This document shows positions 1-5,287 of a DNA stretch of 5,287 nucleotides, piece by piece. The DNA is taken from contig QBLP01000145.1 of NCBI GenBank assembly GCA_003070825.1, positions 1 to 5,287 of the forward strand. The letters are read 5' to 3'. The stretch comes from Halanaerobium sp. GTDB lineage: Bacteria > Bacillota > Halanaerobiia > Halanaerobiales > Halanaerobiaceae. Within the stretch, counting starts at the first letter, position 1. Each line of letters opens with the position of its first letter. Position numbers and translations under genes: made by a program. The notes below the pieces were generated by a model. The model did no database searches. It saw only the letters and a list, made by a program, of their open reading frames with translations, and was not told the origin of the DNA.

Positions 1-102
1 ATAGGTAAAGTATACCATAATTGGATATGAAAATGAATTAATTCAGCTATATTAAATAAAAGAACAATAAAAACCCACACTAAATAGCGAAGAGGCAGAA
101 AT
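1..102. other. AT-rich leader before the phosphatase gene, no supported gene
   Basis: All three forward frames carry several stops here. No complete gene is visible. A TATATT at 48-53 resembles a -10 box, but the nearest -35-like TTGGAT (21-26) is 21 bases away, which is too far for a usual promoter. The second forward frame at 83-109 reads NSEEAEILR, which looks like coding sequence leading into the phosphatase helix in the first frame. This may therefore be the damaged 5' part of that gene rather than a true leader. Confidence 0.4.
92..95 (+). promoter_or_regulatory. Possible Shine-Dalgarno for the phosphatase gene
   Basis: GAGG, within GAAGAGG at 89-95, lies seven bases before an in-frame ATT at 103. 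The ATG at 145 has only CACCAGCGG before it, which is a poor site. The same bases also read as Ser-Glu-Glu-Ala-Glu in the second forward frame, so this could instead be coding sequence interrupted by a frameshift. Confidence 0.3.
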
Positions 103-1266
103 ATTAAGGTAAAACTCGAAAAAGCGAGAAATATTCACCAGCGGATGCTGCCTGACAGACTGGCTGAACCTGCTGATTATTTTATCAGTGACTATTATCA
201 GCCGGCTGAATATATTGGTGGTGACTATTACAATATTTTTAAGATTGACCACGGGGCAATGGATCCTTTTTTTGATCAGTACCTGCTTTATTTTTTTGAT
301 GTCTCAGGTCACGGAATTGACAGTACTCTTTTATCAATTTTTGTTAATGACAGTATTGAAAACTACTTCAAACTGCGGCACAGTCCCGGCGAAAAAATTT
401 CGACCAGGGAATTAATGAATTACATAGATCAGCGATATCAGAAAGAGGATTTTCCTGATGACTATCTGGTCTGTCTGTTTATTGCAGTCCTGGACAGGAA
501 AAAGAACACTTTAAGCTACAGCAGTGGAGGTTTTCAGTATCCAATTTATAAGCTGGCTAATCAGGAGAGTCTGGAAGAAATTAATATTGGAGGGCTGCCT
601 ATTTCTACAGCTCTGGGAGCGCTTAAGGACAGCCGTCAGGAAAAGACAGTTGATTTTAAGAAAAATACCACCCTCTTTCTTTCTACTGATGGTCTGCTGG
701 AACAGAGCAGTGGCTCAGAAATATATTTTCAGCAGCTGCAGCAAATTTTAAAAAAATATAAATTTTTGCCGGCTCCTTTTTTAAAAGATTTAATCCGCAG
801 TGATTTTTATAATTTCACCGGGGATAATCAGGGCAGTGATGATATAACATTTCTTGTGATTGATAGACCACAGGGAGAACTTATTAACCTTCATCTCAGC
901 GGGGAGAATGCAGAGGATAAAAAGCTGGAAATTATGGAGTTTATAAATCAGAATTCCTGGTCCAACCACAGCCAGCTTGGGACCCTAAAAGATATTATTT
1001 TAAGCCAGTTAGAAAACTTAAACTCCGAGCTTAAAATTAAAGCACTCAATAATCAGCAGCTTTTAATATTTAGTCTGGAAAATAGTGAAGTCGGCTGGGA
1101 ATCGCTGATCAATAATTTTCCAGAATTAACTTCAATCACTGAAAAAGATTTGAATTTAGCTCATAATCAGCTGGAGGATATCTTATTTAGCAGAGAAGAA
1201 ATTTATTTCAGCAGCTCAAAGGATAGAATTTATTTTATGCTGCTCAAAAAAGAAAATTTAAATTAA
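103..1266 (+). CDS. SpoIIE/RsbU-type PP2C serine phosphatase, 5' end unresolved
   Basis: This is a PPM/PP2C-family protein serine phosphatase of the SpoIIE/RsbU class. It is expected to dephosphorylate the STAS protein encoded next, inside the cytoplasm. Numbering from the ATG at 145 (373 residues), the visible metal-binding motifs are GGD (25-27), FDVSGHG (D52), STDGL (D182) and GSDDIT (D232-D233), so the catalytic core looks intact. The in-frame codons before 145 read KLEKARNIHQRMLP, which matches the helix that normally opens this domain, so the ATG at 145, which lacks an SD, is probably internal. Upstream there is no ATG, GTG or TTG before an in-frame TAG at 85. The start given here is an ATT at 103, which has GAGG at 92-95 seven bases ahead; a frameshift near 107-110 is the main alternative. 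Residues about 245-373 form a C-terminal extension of unclear type. The family call is firm; the start is not. Confidence 0.88.
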   Translation: MKVKLEKARNIHQRMLPDRLAEPADYFISDYYQPAEYIGGDYYNIFKIDHGAMDPFFDQYLLYFFDVSGHGIDSTLLSIFVNDSIENYFKLRHSPGEKISTRELMNYIDQRYQKEDFPDDYLVCLFIAVLDRKKNTLSYSSGGFQYPIYKLANQESLEEINIGGLPISTALGALKDSRQEKTVDFKKNTTLFLSTDGLLEQSSGSEIYFQQLQQILKKYKFLPAPFLKDLIRSDFYNFTGDNQGSDDITFLVIDRPQGELINLHLSGENAEDKKLEIMEFINQNSWSNHSQLGTLKDIILSQLENLNSELKIKALNNQQLLIFSLENSEVGWESLINNFPELTSITEKDLNLAHNQLEDILFSREEIYFSSSKDRIYFMLLKKENLN

Positions 1267-1312
1267 TTAAGCTATAAAAGCTTTAAATACTGACCAAAAA
1301 TAGATAATAAAT

Positions 1313-1318
1313 GGGGTG
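1313..1318 (+). promoter_or_regulatory. Shine-Dalgarno that decides the STAS gene start
   Basis: GGGGTG ends six bases before a TTG codon at 1325. The next two genes have SD elements (GAGGTG at 1686-1691 and the G-run at 2147-2152) that also end exactly six bases before their starts. The upstream in-frame GTG at 1316 overlaps this element and has no SD of its own, so TTG 1325 is preferred. Confidence 0.6.
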
Positions 1319-1324
1319 TTAGAA

Positions 1325-1672
1325 TTGTTAGAAGAATCATTAGAACTGCTTGTAGAAAAAAATACAGCTGTTTTAAAATTTGATGGAGAAGTTATTTTCG
1401 ATAATTCAAATCAGCTGAAAGAAGAAGCAAAAGAGAGGCTTAAAGGGAAGACGGAAGTTGATAAACTAATTATTGATCTTTCAAAGGTTCCCTATCTTGA
1501 TAGTTCAGGAGTTGGAGTGCTTTTATCTTTATTTAAATTTATGCGAACAAGAGAGGGCTCACTCGCAATTGCAGAACCAAATGCTAAGATCAGGCGTGTT
1601 TTCGATGTTACAAAAATGACAGAAATAATCCCAGTCTATATGAGCCTGGAGGAAGCAGTTAATCAGAATTAA
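1325..1672 (+). CDS. STAS-domain anti-sigma factor antagonist-like protein (RsbV/SpoIIAA family)
   Basis: This is a single STAS domain of about 115 residues, the usual size for SpoIIAA/RsbV proteins. It is the expected phospho-switch partner of the phosphatase upstream and the kinase downstream. The hallmark is VPYLDSSGVGVLLSL. By analogy with SpoIIAA and RsbV, the second serine of DSSG (residue 61 from the TTG start) is the likely phosphorylation site. Strands such as AVLKFDGEVIF and LIIDLS, and the later IAEPNAKIRRVFDVTKM segment, fit the fold. The start chosen is TTG at 1325, six bases after GGGGTG; a GTG at 1316 would add three residues. The gene follows the phosphatase by about 58 bases and precedes the kinase by 25, consistent with one transcript. 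The family is clear. Whether its partner is an anti-sigma factor or something else cannot be read here. Confidence 0.93.
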   Translation: MLEESLELLVEKNTAVLKFDGEVIFDNSNQLKEEAKERLKGKTEVDKLIIDLSKVPYLDSSGVGVLLSLFKFMRTREGSLAIAEPNAKIRRVFDVTKMTEIIPVYMSLEEAVNQN

Positions 1673-1685
1673 TCCAAGCAGATCT

Positions 1686-1691
1686 GAGGTG
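1686..1691 (+). promoter_or_regulatory. Shine-Dalgarno of the GHKL kinase gene
   Basis: GAGGTG is a strong match to the 16S rRNA 3' end and lies six bases before ATG 1698. It supports that start and serves as the spacing reference for the neighbouring genes. Confidence 0.75.
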
Positions 1692-1697
1692 CATTAA

Positions 1698-2126
1698 ATG
1701 CAGAAGCCAGAACTAGAAAAAGAATTTATCATTGGCTGTCAGGCAGCAGAAATTACACCACTCTTAAAAAAAGTTTTGCAGGAGATTGAGAGCAGCTCTT
1801 TAAAAGCTGAGGAAATTAAATTCAATCTGGAACTTGCTGCGCGAGAGATGCTGGCAAATGCGATTGAGCACGGCTGTGCATTAGCTGCTGAAAACAGCAG
1901 TAGAGTGGAAATGAAGATCAGGATTGAACTTAAAATTACTGAAAAAGAACTCAGTTTTAAAGTCAGTGATCCGGGACCCGGATTTGCGTGGCAGAAATAT
2001 AATCTAGAAACAATGCCCAGATTTGAAGAAAAGGGGCGGGGTTTGAAGATGATTTATCAGGTTGCTGATCAGATCAAATTCAATTCCTGTGGGAATCAAA
2101 TTACAGTTATTTTTAAAGTTAACTAA
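1698..2126 (+). CDS. RsbW/SpoIIAB-like serine kinase (GHKL ATPase)
   Basis: This is a stand-alone HATPase_c (GHKL) domain of 142 residues, the usual size for RsbW/SpoIIAB anti-sigma kinases. It would use ATP to phosphorylate the STAS protein encoded just upstream and would bind an alternative partner when that protein is phosphorylated. The ATP-site boxes are all visible: the N box LAAREMLANAIEHG (E50, N54, H58), the G1 box DPGPGF (91-96) and the G2 box EEKGRGLKMI (110-119). No second domain is present. The ATG start has a good SD (GAGGTG). With the preceding phosphatase and STAS genes it completes a partner-switching cassette. No sigma factor gene follows, unlike the spoIIA and sigB loci, so the target may be a sigma factor elsewhere or a non-sigma protein. 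The family call is strong; the target is unknown. Confidence 0.93.
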   Translation: MQKPELEKEFIIGCQAAEITPLLKKVLQEIESSSLKAEEIKFNLELAAREMLANAIEHGCALAAENSSRVEMKIRIELKITEKELSFKVSDPGPGFAWQKYNLETMPRFEEKGRGLKMIYQVADQIKFNSCGNQITVIFKVN

Positions 2127-2146
2127 AAAATATAGAGATAAAAAAC

Positions 2147-2152
2147 GGGGGG
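2147..2152 (+). promoter_or_regulatory. Shine-Dalgarno of the chemoreceptor gene
   Basis: A run of six G, continuing as GGAAG, ends six bases before GTG 2159. It supports the GTG start, which also places the first transmembrane segment properly close to the N-terminus. An internal ATG at residue 9 has no comparable site. Confidence 0.65.
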
Positions 2153-2158
2153 AAGAAA

Positions 2159-3844
2159 GTGCTAAAAAAAATCAAGGGATCTATGTTTGCAAAATTTGCT
2201 TTATCTTTTTTAATTATTATAGCTCTATTTGCTGCAGCCAGTTATGTTGAATATTATTATTCACATCGAGTAATTGAGATGGAAGAAGAGATAATGGAAA
2301 TGCAGGATTTTCAATTAGAGCTTGCCAATTTAGAGATCGACCATCATCTCTGGATGATCAGTCTTTATGATATGATGATTGGGGGACCGGCACCTGAACT
2401 TGGGGACCACACTGAATGTAATTTAGGCCAGTGGTATTATAATATTACACCTGAGGATTATTTTAGCGAACCATATCAGGCGATGGAAGAGCCGCATACT
2501 CATTTGCACAGGCACGGTCAGGAAGTTGTAGCTCTATTTACAGATGGTGAGGAAGAGGAGGCCAGAAGGGTCTTTAATGAAGATATTAAGCCGGATTTAA
2601 ATCTGGTTAGAGAAAACTTAGGAGAAATGATCAGCTTAACTGAGGCCGAAATCGACCGGATGAAGGTTGAAAAAAATGAGATGATGACTTTATCTGATAC
2701 TATTTTCTACTCGGCCACAGTAATTATGCTTTTACTGTCAGCCTTAATAGCCTGGATTTTGACCAGAACTACAGTTGGGCCGATTAATAAACTGGTTGAG
2801 CAGGCTGACAAGGTGGCCGGCGGTGATTTAAGACATAAGGTTGAAAGCAAGAAAACTGATGAGCTGGGAGTTCTGGTTCAGTCCTTTAACAATATGATTG
2901 AAACCCTGCGCACCTTAGTCAGCAGTATTGATGATAATTCTGATGCGGTGGTAACAGCGGTCAAAGATTTAAATGTAGTTTCCGAAGACACAGGCCGCGG
3001 CTCAGAAGATATTGCCCGCAGCATTACTGAAGTTGCTGAAGGCAGTGAAAATATTGGGCGAGAAATTGCCAGTGTTAAGGATGTTGCTGCTCAGCTGGAT
3101 CAGGAAGGTGAAACTCTGAAAGTTAATACAGAAGAAAGTTTAAAAATGGCAGATCAGTCTGCAGAATCAGCTGAAAAGGGACAGCAGGCTATTCAGCAGG
3201 CAATCAGTCAGCTGGATGTGGTCAGTGAAACTGTTAATTTTGCAACTGAAGCTATCGAAAAACTTGGTAAGCGCTCTAAAGAAATCGGAGAAATGGTTGC
3301 CATGATTGAAGGAATTTCTTCGCAGACAAATCTCCTGGCTTTAAATGCAGCTATTGAGGCTGCTCGCGCTGGAGAAAAGGGCCGCGGTTTTTCAGTTGTG
3401 GCCGAAGAAGTAAGGGAACTGGCAGAAGAATCTTCTGATGTAACAACTCAGATCAGCTCTTTAATTGAGGATATTCAGTCAGAGACCACTGCAACCGTTA
3501 ACTCCATGGATACCAATATTGAAGAGGTAAATAAACAGATTCAAATAATCAATGAAGCCGGTGACTCTCTGGATCAGATGGTTGCAGCTTCTGAGAAAAC
3601 AAATAAAAAAGTCAGGGAAATGCATCAATTTGCAGATCACCTTGATGAGATTATTGATACTATCAATAACGCTGTTGATTCTGTTGGTAGTGCAATTGAA
3701 AATAATTCAGCCAGTGCAGAAGAGGTTTCAGCCCTGGCAGAAGAACAGAGTGCAACAGTAGAGGAAATTTCTGCTTCTGCAGATGAACTGGAAAACATGG
3801 CAAAACATTTACAATCATTAATCGAGGAGTTTGAGGTAGAATAA
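2159..3844 (+). CDS. Methyl-accepting chemotaxis protein with extracytoplasmic CZB-like zinc sensor
   Basis: This 561-residue transmembrane chemoreceptor would signal to the CheA/CheW array. In order it has a short basic N-terminus, TM1 (about 12-30), an extracytoplasmic region (31-181), TM2 (about 182-201), a HAMP domain (about 202-255, with the DELG motif at 234-237) and a long coiled-coil signalling domain. The hairpin tip (about 388-411) carries NLLALNAAIEAARAGEKGRG. About 150 residues lie on either side of the tip, which fits the long 44-helix class typical of Bacillota. The sensor shows HxxW (H62, W65), CNLGQW (C87-W92) and HxxxH (H113, H117), matching the three-His one-Cys zinc set of CZB domains. 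No C-terminal NWxxF-type CheR tether is seen; the protein ends EEFEVE. The start is GTG with a strong SD. Receptor identity is certain, the CZB assignment is likely, and the ligand is unknown (zinc or an oxidant by family analogy). Confidence 0.95.
   Translation: MLKKIKGSMFAKFALSFLIIIALFAAASYVEYYYSHRVIEMEEEIMEMQDFQLELANLEIDHHLWMISLYDMMIGGPAPELGDHTECNLGQWYYNITPEDYFSEPYQAMEEPHTHLHRHGQEVVALFTDGEEEEARRVFNEDIKPDLNLVRENLGEMISLTEAEIDRMKVEKNEMMTLSDTIFYSATVIMLLLSALIAWILTRTTVGPINKLVEQADKVAGGDLRHKVESKKTDELGVLVQSFNNMIETLRTLVSSIDDNSDAVVTAVKDLNVVSEDTGRGSEDIARSITEVAEGSENIGREIASVKDVAAQLDQEGETLKVNTEESLKMADQSAESAEKGQQAIQQAISQLDVVSETVNFATEAIEKLGKRSKEIGEMVAMIEGISSQTNLLALNAAIEAARAGEKGRGFSVVAEEVRELAEESSDVTTQISSLIEDIQSETTATVNSMDTNIEEVNKQIQIINEAGDSLDQMVAASEKTNKKVREMHQFADHLDEIIDTINNAVDSVGSAIENNSASAEEVSALAEEQSATVEEISASADELENMAKHLQSLIEEFEVE
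3833..3837 (+). promoter_or_regulatory. Shine-Dalgarno of the amidohydrolase gene, inside the receptor coding region
   Basis: GAGGT lies in the last codons of the receptor gene, eight bases before ATG 3846. The receptor stop codon (3842-3844) falls between this site and the start, a layout typical of translational coupling. Confidence 0.65.
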
Positions 3845-3845
3845 A

Positions 3846-5042
3846 ATGAATGAGCCAAATTTAAACAAGCAGATAACTAAAAAAGTAAAAGCTGTCGAGC
3901 AAAAGATAATTGATATCAGACATCAGATTCATCAGAACCCGGAGCTTTCCTTTGCAGAAAAAGAAACAGCTGCCCTGGCAGCTGAAGAAATGAGAAAGCT
4001 TGGATTTGAAGTGAGAGAAAATATATTTGGCACAGGTGTTACTGCTACTTTCAAAAACAGCAGTGATCCTGAAGCTAAAACTCTTTTAATCAGGGCTGAT
4101 ATGGATGCCCTGCCGGTAGAGGAGAAAAATGAGCTCAGCTTCAAATCAAAAAATGAGGGAGTTATGCATGCCTGTGGTCATGACGGCCATACTGCTATTT
4201 TAATTGGTACCGCGATGGTTCTTAAAGAAATGGCAGCAGATTTTAAGGGAAATCTAAAGTTCCTCTTTCAGCCGGGAGAGGAAACCTCCGGTGGAGCTGA
4301 GGGGATGATTGAAGCAGGAGTGCTTAAAGATCCTGATGTTGACGCTGCAGTTGGTCTTCACCTCTGGGGCAGTACTCCCGAAGGAATGGTGGAATATAAG
4401 AGCGGCCCCTTTATGGCTTCACCAGACCGTTTTGACCTAAAAATAATCGGCCGCGGTGGTCATGCAGCACGACCTCATAATACAATCGACCCGATACCGA
4501 TTGGAGCTGAAATTATTTCAGCTCTGCAGACAATTGTCAGTCGGCGTATTGACCCTCTCGATTCAGCGGTGATTTCTGTCTGTAATTTTGAAGCCGGCAG
4601 CACTCACAATGTAATCCCGGATCAGGCGCTGCTGAAGGCGACAGTTCGCTCACTTAAAAGTGATGTGAGAGAGAAACTGGCAGCCAGTATCGAAAAGGTA
4701 ATCAAAAATATCTGTGATATTTATGGTGCTGATTATGACTTCAATTACATTTTTGGTTATCCACCGGTAGTTAATGATCCTCAGCTGACTGAGCTAGTGG
4801 CAGAAGCTGCAGCTGAGGTGCTTGGTAAAGAGCGGGTCAGAGAAAAAGAGAAGGCAGAAATGGGAGGCGAGGACTTTTCCTATTTTGGCCGCCAGGTTCC
4901 TGCAGTCTTTTATTTTCTGGGAATTGCCCCGGAAGAGCAAATTATAAACCACCATCAGTCAGATTTTAAATTCAATGATTCGGTTTTAAAAGATGGAGTG
5001 GCTGTAATGGTCAGGACTGCTCTGGATTTTTTCAACAGCTAG
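3846..5042 (+). CDS. M20D-family metallo-amidohydrolase (N-acyl amino acid amidohydrolase-like)
   Basis: This 398-residue cytoplasmic metallopeptidase-fold enzyme belongs to the M20D group, which includes hippurate hydrolases, N-acyl-L-amino acid amidohydrolases and IAA-amino acid hydrolases. These enzymes cleave an N-acyl group from an amino acid. Conserved blocks appear in order: RADMDALP (83-90), HACGHDGH (108-115), FQPGEE (141-146), GLHLWG (170-175), GRGGHAARPH (202-211), MGGEDFSYF (339-347) and NHHQSDFKF (368-376). The likely dimetal ligands are C110, H112, E146, H172 and H370, with E145 as the general base by family analogy. Length and motifs are complete, with the dimerisation domain roughly 185-300. 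No signal peptide is seen. It starts one base after the receptor stop, so it is almost certainly co-transcribed with it. The substrate cannot be told from sequence: acetyl-amino acids, hippurate-like amides and acetyl-diaminopimelate are all possible in this family. Confidence 0.95.
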   Translation: MNEPNLNKQITKKVKAVEQKIIDIRHQIHQNPELSFAEKETAALAAEEMRKLGFEVRENIFGTGVTATFKNSSDPEAKTLLIRADMDALPVEEKNELSFKSKNEGVMHACGHDGHTAILIGTAMVLKEMAADFKGNLKFLFQPGEETSGGAEGMIEAGVLKDPDVDAAVGLHLWGSTPEGMVEYKSGPFMASPDRFDLKIIGRGGHAARPHNTIDPIPIGAEIISALQTIVSRRIDPLDSAVISVCNFEAGSTHNVIPDQALLKATVRSLKSDVREKLAASIEKVIKNICDIYGADYDFNYIFGYPPVVNDPQLTELVAEAAAEVLGKERVREKEKAEMGGEDFSYFGRQVPAVFYFLGIAPEEQIINHHQSDFKFNDSVLKDGVAVMVRTALDFFNS

Positions 5043-5103
5043 GATAGCCTTCAAACAGAAATTTTAATAAACTAAGAGTTACAATTGATATAAAAGTCGT
5101 TTT

Positions 5104-5140
5104 CCCGCCTGTAAGCAATTTATGGGCGGTTCTTTAATTT
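5104..5140 (+). terminator. Probable Rho-independent terminator of the operon
   Basis: CCCGCC at 5104-5109 pairs with GGGCGG at 5124-5129. Inside it, GTAA (5111-5114) can pair with TTAT (5120-5123), using one G-U pair, leaving a five-base loop and one bulged T. The T-rich tract TTCTTTAATTT follows directly at 5130-5140. It begins 62 bases after the amidohydrolase stop. The T tract is on the plus-strand side, so it serves the forward operon. Confidence 0.72.
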
Positions 5141-5194
5141 ATAGTCGAGATCAATAATTTCTTAAACTAGAAAATGAAGTAAAATATAATTTAC

Positions 5195-5287
5195 TCAACT
5201 TTCGGCGTTAGAAATCATTAATGATTTCTTGATATAACCAGGAAGAAGCTCAAAAAAGTAGTCTAATAGGTCATTTATCTTTTCTTC
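5195..5287 (-). CDS. C-terminal end of a convergent gene, product unknown (partial)
   Basis: Read from the right edge of the window on the minus strand, one frame stays open for 30 codons and ends with TGA at 5195-5197; the other two minus-strand frames stop within the first few codons. The predicted tail includes LLDYFFELLPGYIKK and ends in NAES. It has mixed hydrophobic and charged residues and looks like a normal soluble protein end rather than noise. I do not recognise the family. An open run of this length can occur by chance in AT-rich DNA, so this is tentative. It would converge on the forward operon, with about 150 bases between the two stop codons. Confidence 0.4.
   Translation of the reverse strand, partial: EEKINDLLDYFFELLPGYIKKSLMISNAES
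5210..5229. repeat. Perfect 20-bp palindrome
   Basis: The half-site AGAAATCATT is followed directly by its exact reverse complement, with no spacer. The site is AT-rich and has no T-run on either side, so it is unlikely to be a terminator. It lies inside the tentative minus-strand coding end. It could be an operator-like dyad or a chance coding palindrome. Confidence 0.5.

Noticed and set aside
21..53. Possible promoter (TTGGAT and TATATT) ahead of the phosphatase gene
   Set aside because: The 21-base spacing is outside the usual range and the -35 match is poor in a region where AT-rich -10 look-alikes are expected by chance.
52..252. Minus-strand open frame overlapping the phosphatase 5' end
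   Set aside because: It lies opposite the conserved PP2C motif region, has no recognisable domain or good SD, and is best explained as a shadow of the forward gene.
1269..1283. Small inverted repeat AAGCT-ATAAA-AGCTT after the phosphatase stop
   Set aside because: The stem is only five pairs and no T-run follows, so it is too weak to call a terminator or regulatory element between genes that look co-transcribed.
2164..2171. Run of eight A at codons 2-5 of the chemoreceptor, a possible slippage or phase-variation site
   Set aside because: Such A-runs are common in Lys-rich N-termini of AT-rich genomes, and the frame is intact. Nothing else suggests phase variation.
3637..3858. Minus-strand open frame opposite the receptor C-terminus
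   Set aside because: Its Ser/Ala-rich composition mirrors the Glu/Ala/Ser repeats of the receptor coiled coil read backwards. The forward gene is certain.
3932..4144. Minus-strand open frame opposite the amidohydrolase N-terminus
   Set aside because: It lies wholly inside a well-conserved forward enzyme and has no independent support.
5178..5195. AT-rich hairpin AGTAAA...TTTACT near the minus-strand stop
   Set aside because: The six-pair stem is almost all A-T. A U-rich stretch follows on the minus strand, but the stem is too weak to support a terminator call.

Overview
The window is a compact five-gene stretch of moderately AT-rich bacterial DNA. By eye it is roughly 40% G+C, with A/T-rich gaps. 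Purine-rich Shine-Dalgarno (SD) sequences sit 6 to 8 bases before most starts, GTG and TTG starts are used, and the proteins are acidic. This points to a Bacillota-type anaerobe. The PP2C sequence style (IHQRMLP, then PAEYIGGDYY) and the acidic proteins suggest Halanaerobiales (Halanaerobium-like), but that is recalled similarity, not a search result.

Layout: positions 1-102 are A/T-rich, have stops in all three forward frames and hold no confident gene. Next come four or five same-strand genes. The first (about 103 or 145 to 1266) is a SpoIIE/RsbU-type PP2C serine phosphatase with an unresolved 5' end and an unusual C-terminal extension. The second (about 1325-1672) is a STAS-domain anti-sigma-antagonist-like protein. 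The third (1698-2126) is an RsbW/SpoIIAB-like GHKL serine kinase. The fourth (2159-3844) is a transmembrane methyl-accepting chemotaxis protein whose extracytoplasmic sensor looks like a zinc-binding CZB domain. The fifth (3846-5042) is an M20D metallo-amidohydrolase that starts one base after the receptor stop. A hairpin followed by a T-rich tract (5104-5140) probably ends this transcription unit. On the right edge, 5195-5287 on the minus strand looks like the C-terminal end of a convergent gene running out of the window.

How the genes may work together: phosphatase, STAS protein and kinase form a complete partner-switching module. The kinase would phosphorylate the STAS serine, the phosphatase would remove the phosphate, and the phosphorylation state would decide which partner is bound. 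No sigma factor lies in the window, and the next gene is a chemoreceptor. The module may therefore act on a distant sigma factor, or on a signalling output such as chemotaxis or the receptor itself; this is inference from gene order. The amidohydrolase may share the transcript for metabolic reasons or may supply or remove a ligand; nothing in the sequence decides this.

The points most worth a second look are the missing or non-standard start of the phosphatase gene, the extracytoplasmic position of the CZB-like sensor, the sigma-free partner switch joined to a chemoreceptor, and the possible vestigial GHKL-like tail of the phosphatase.
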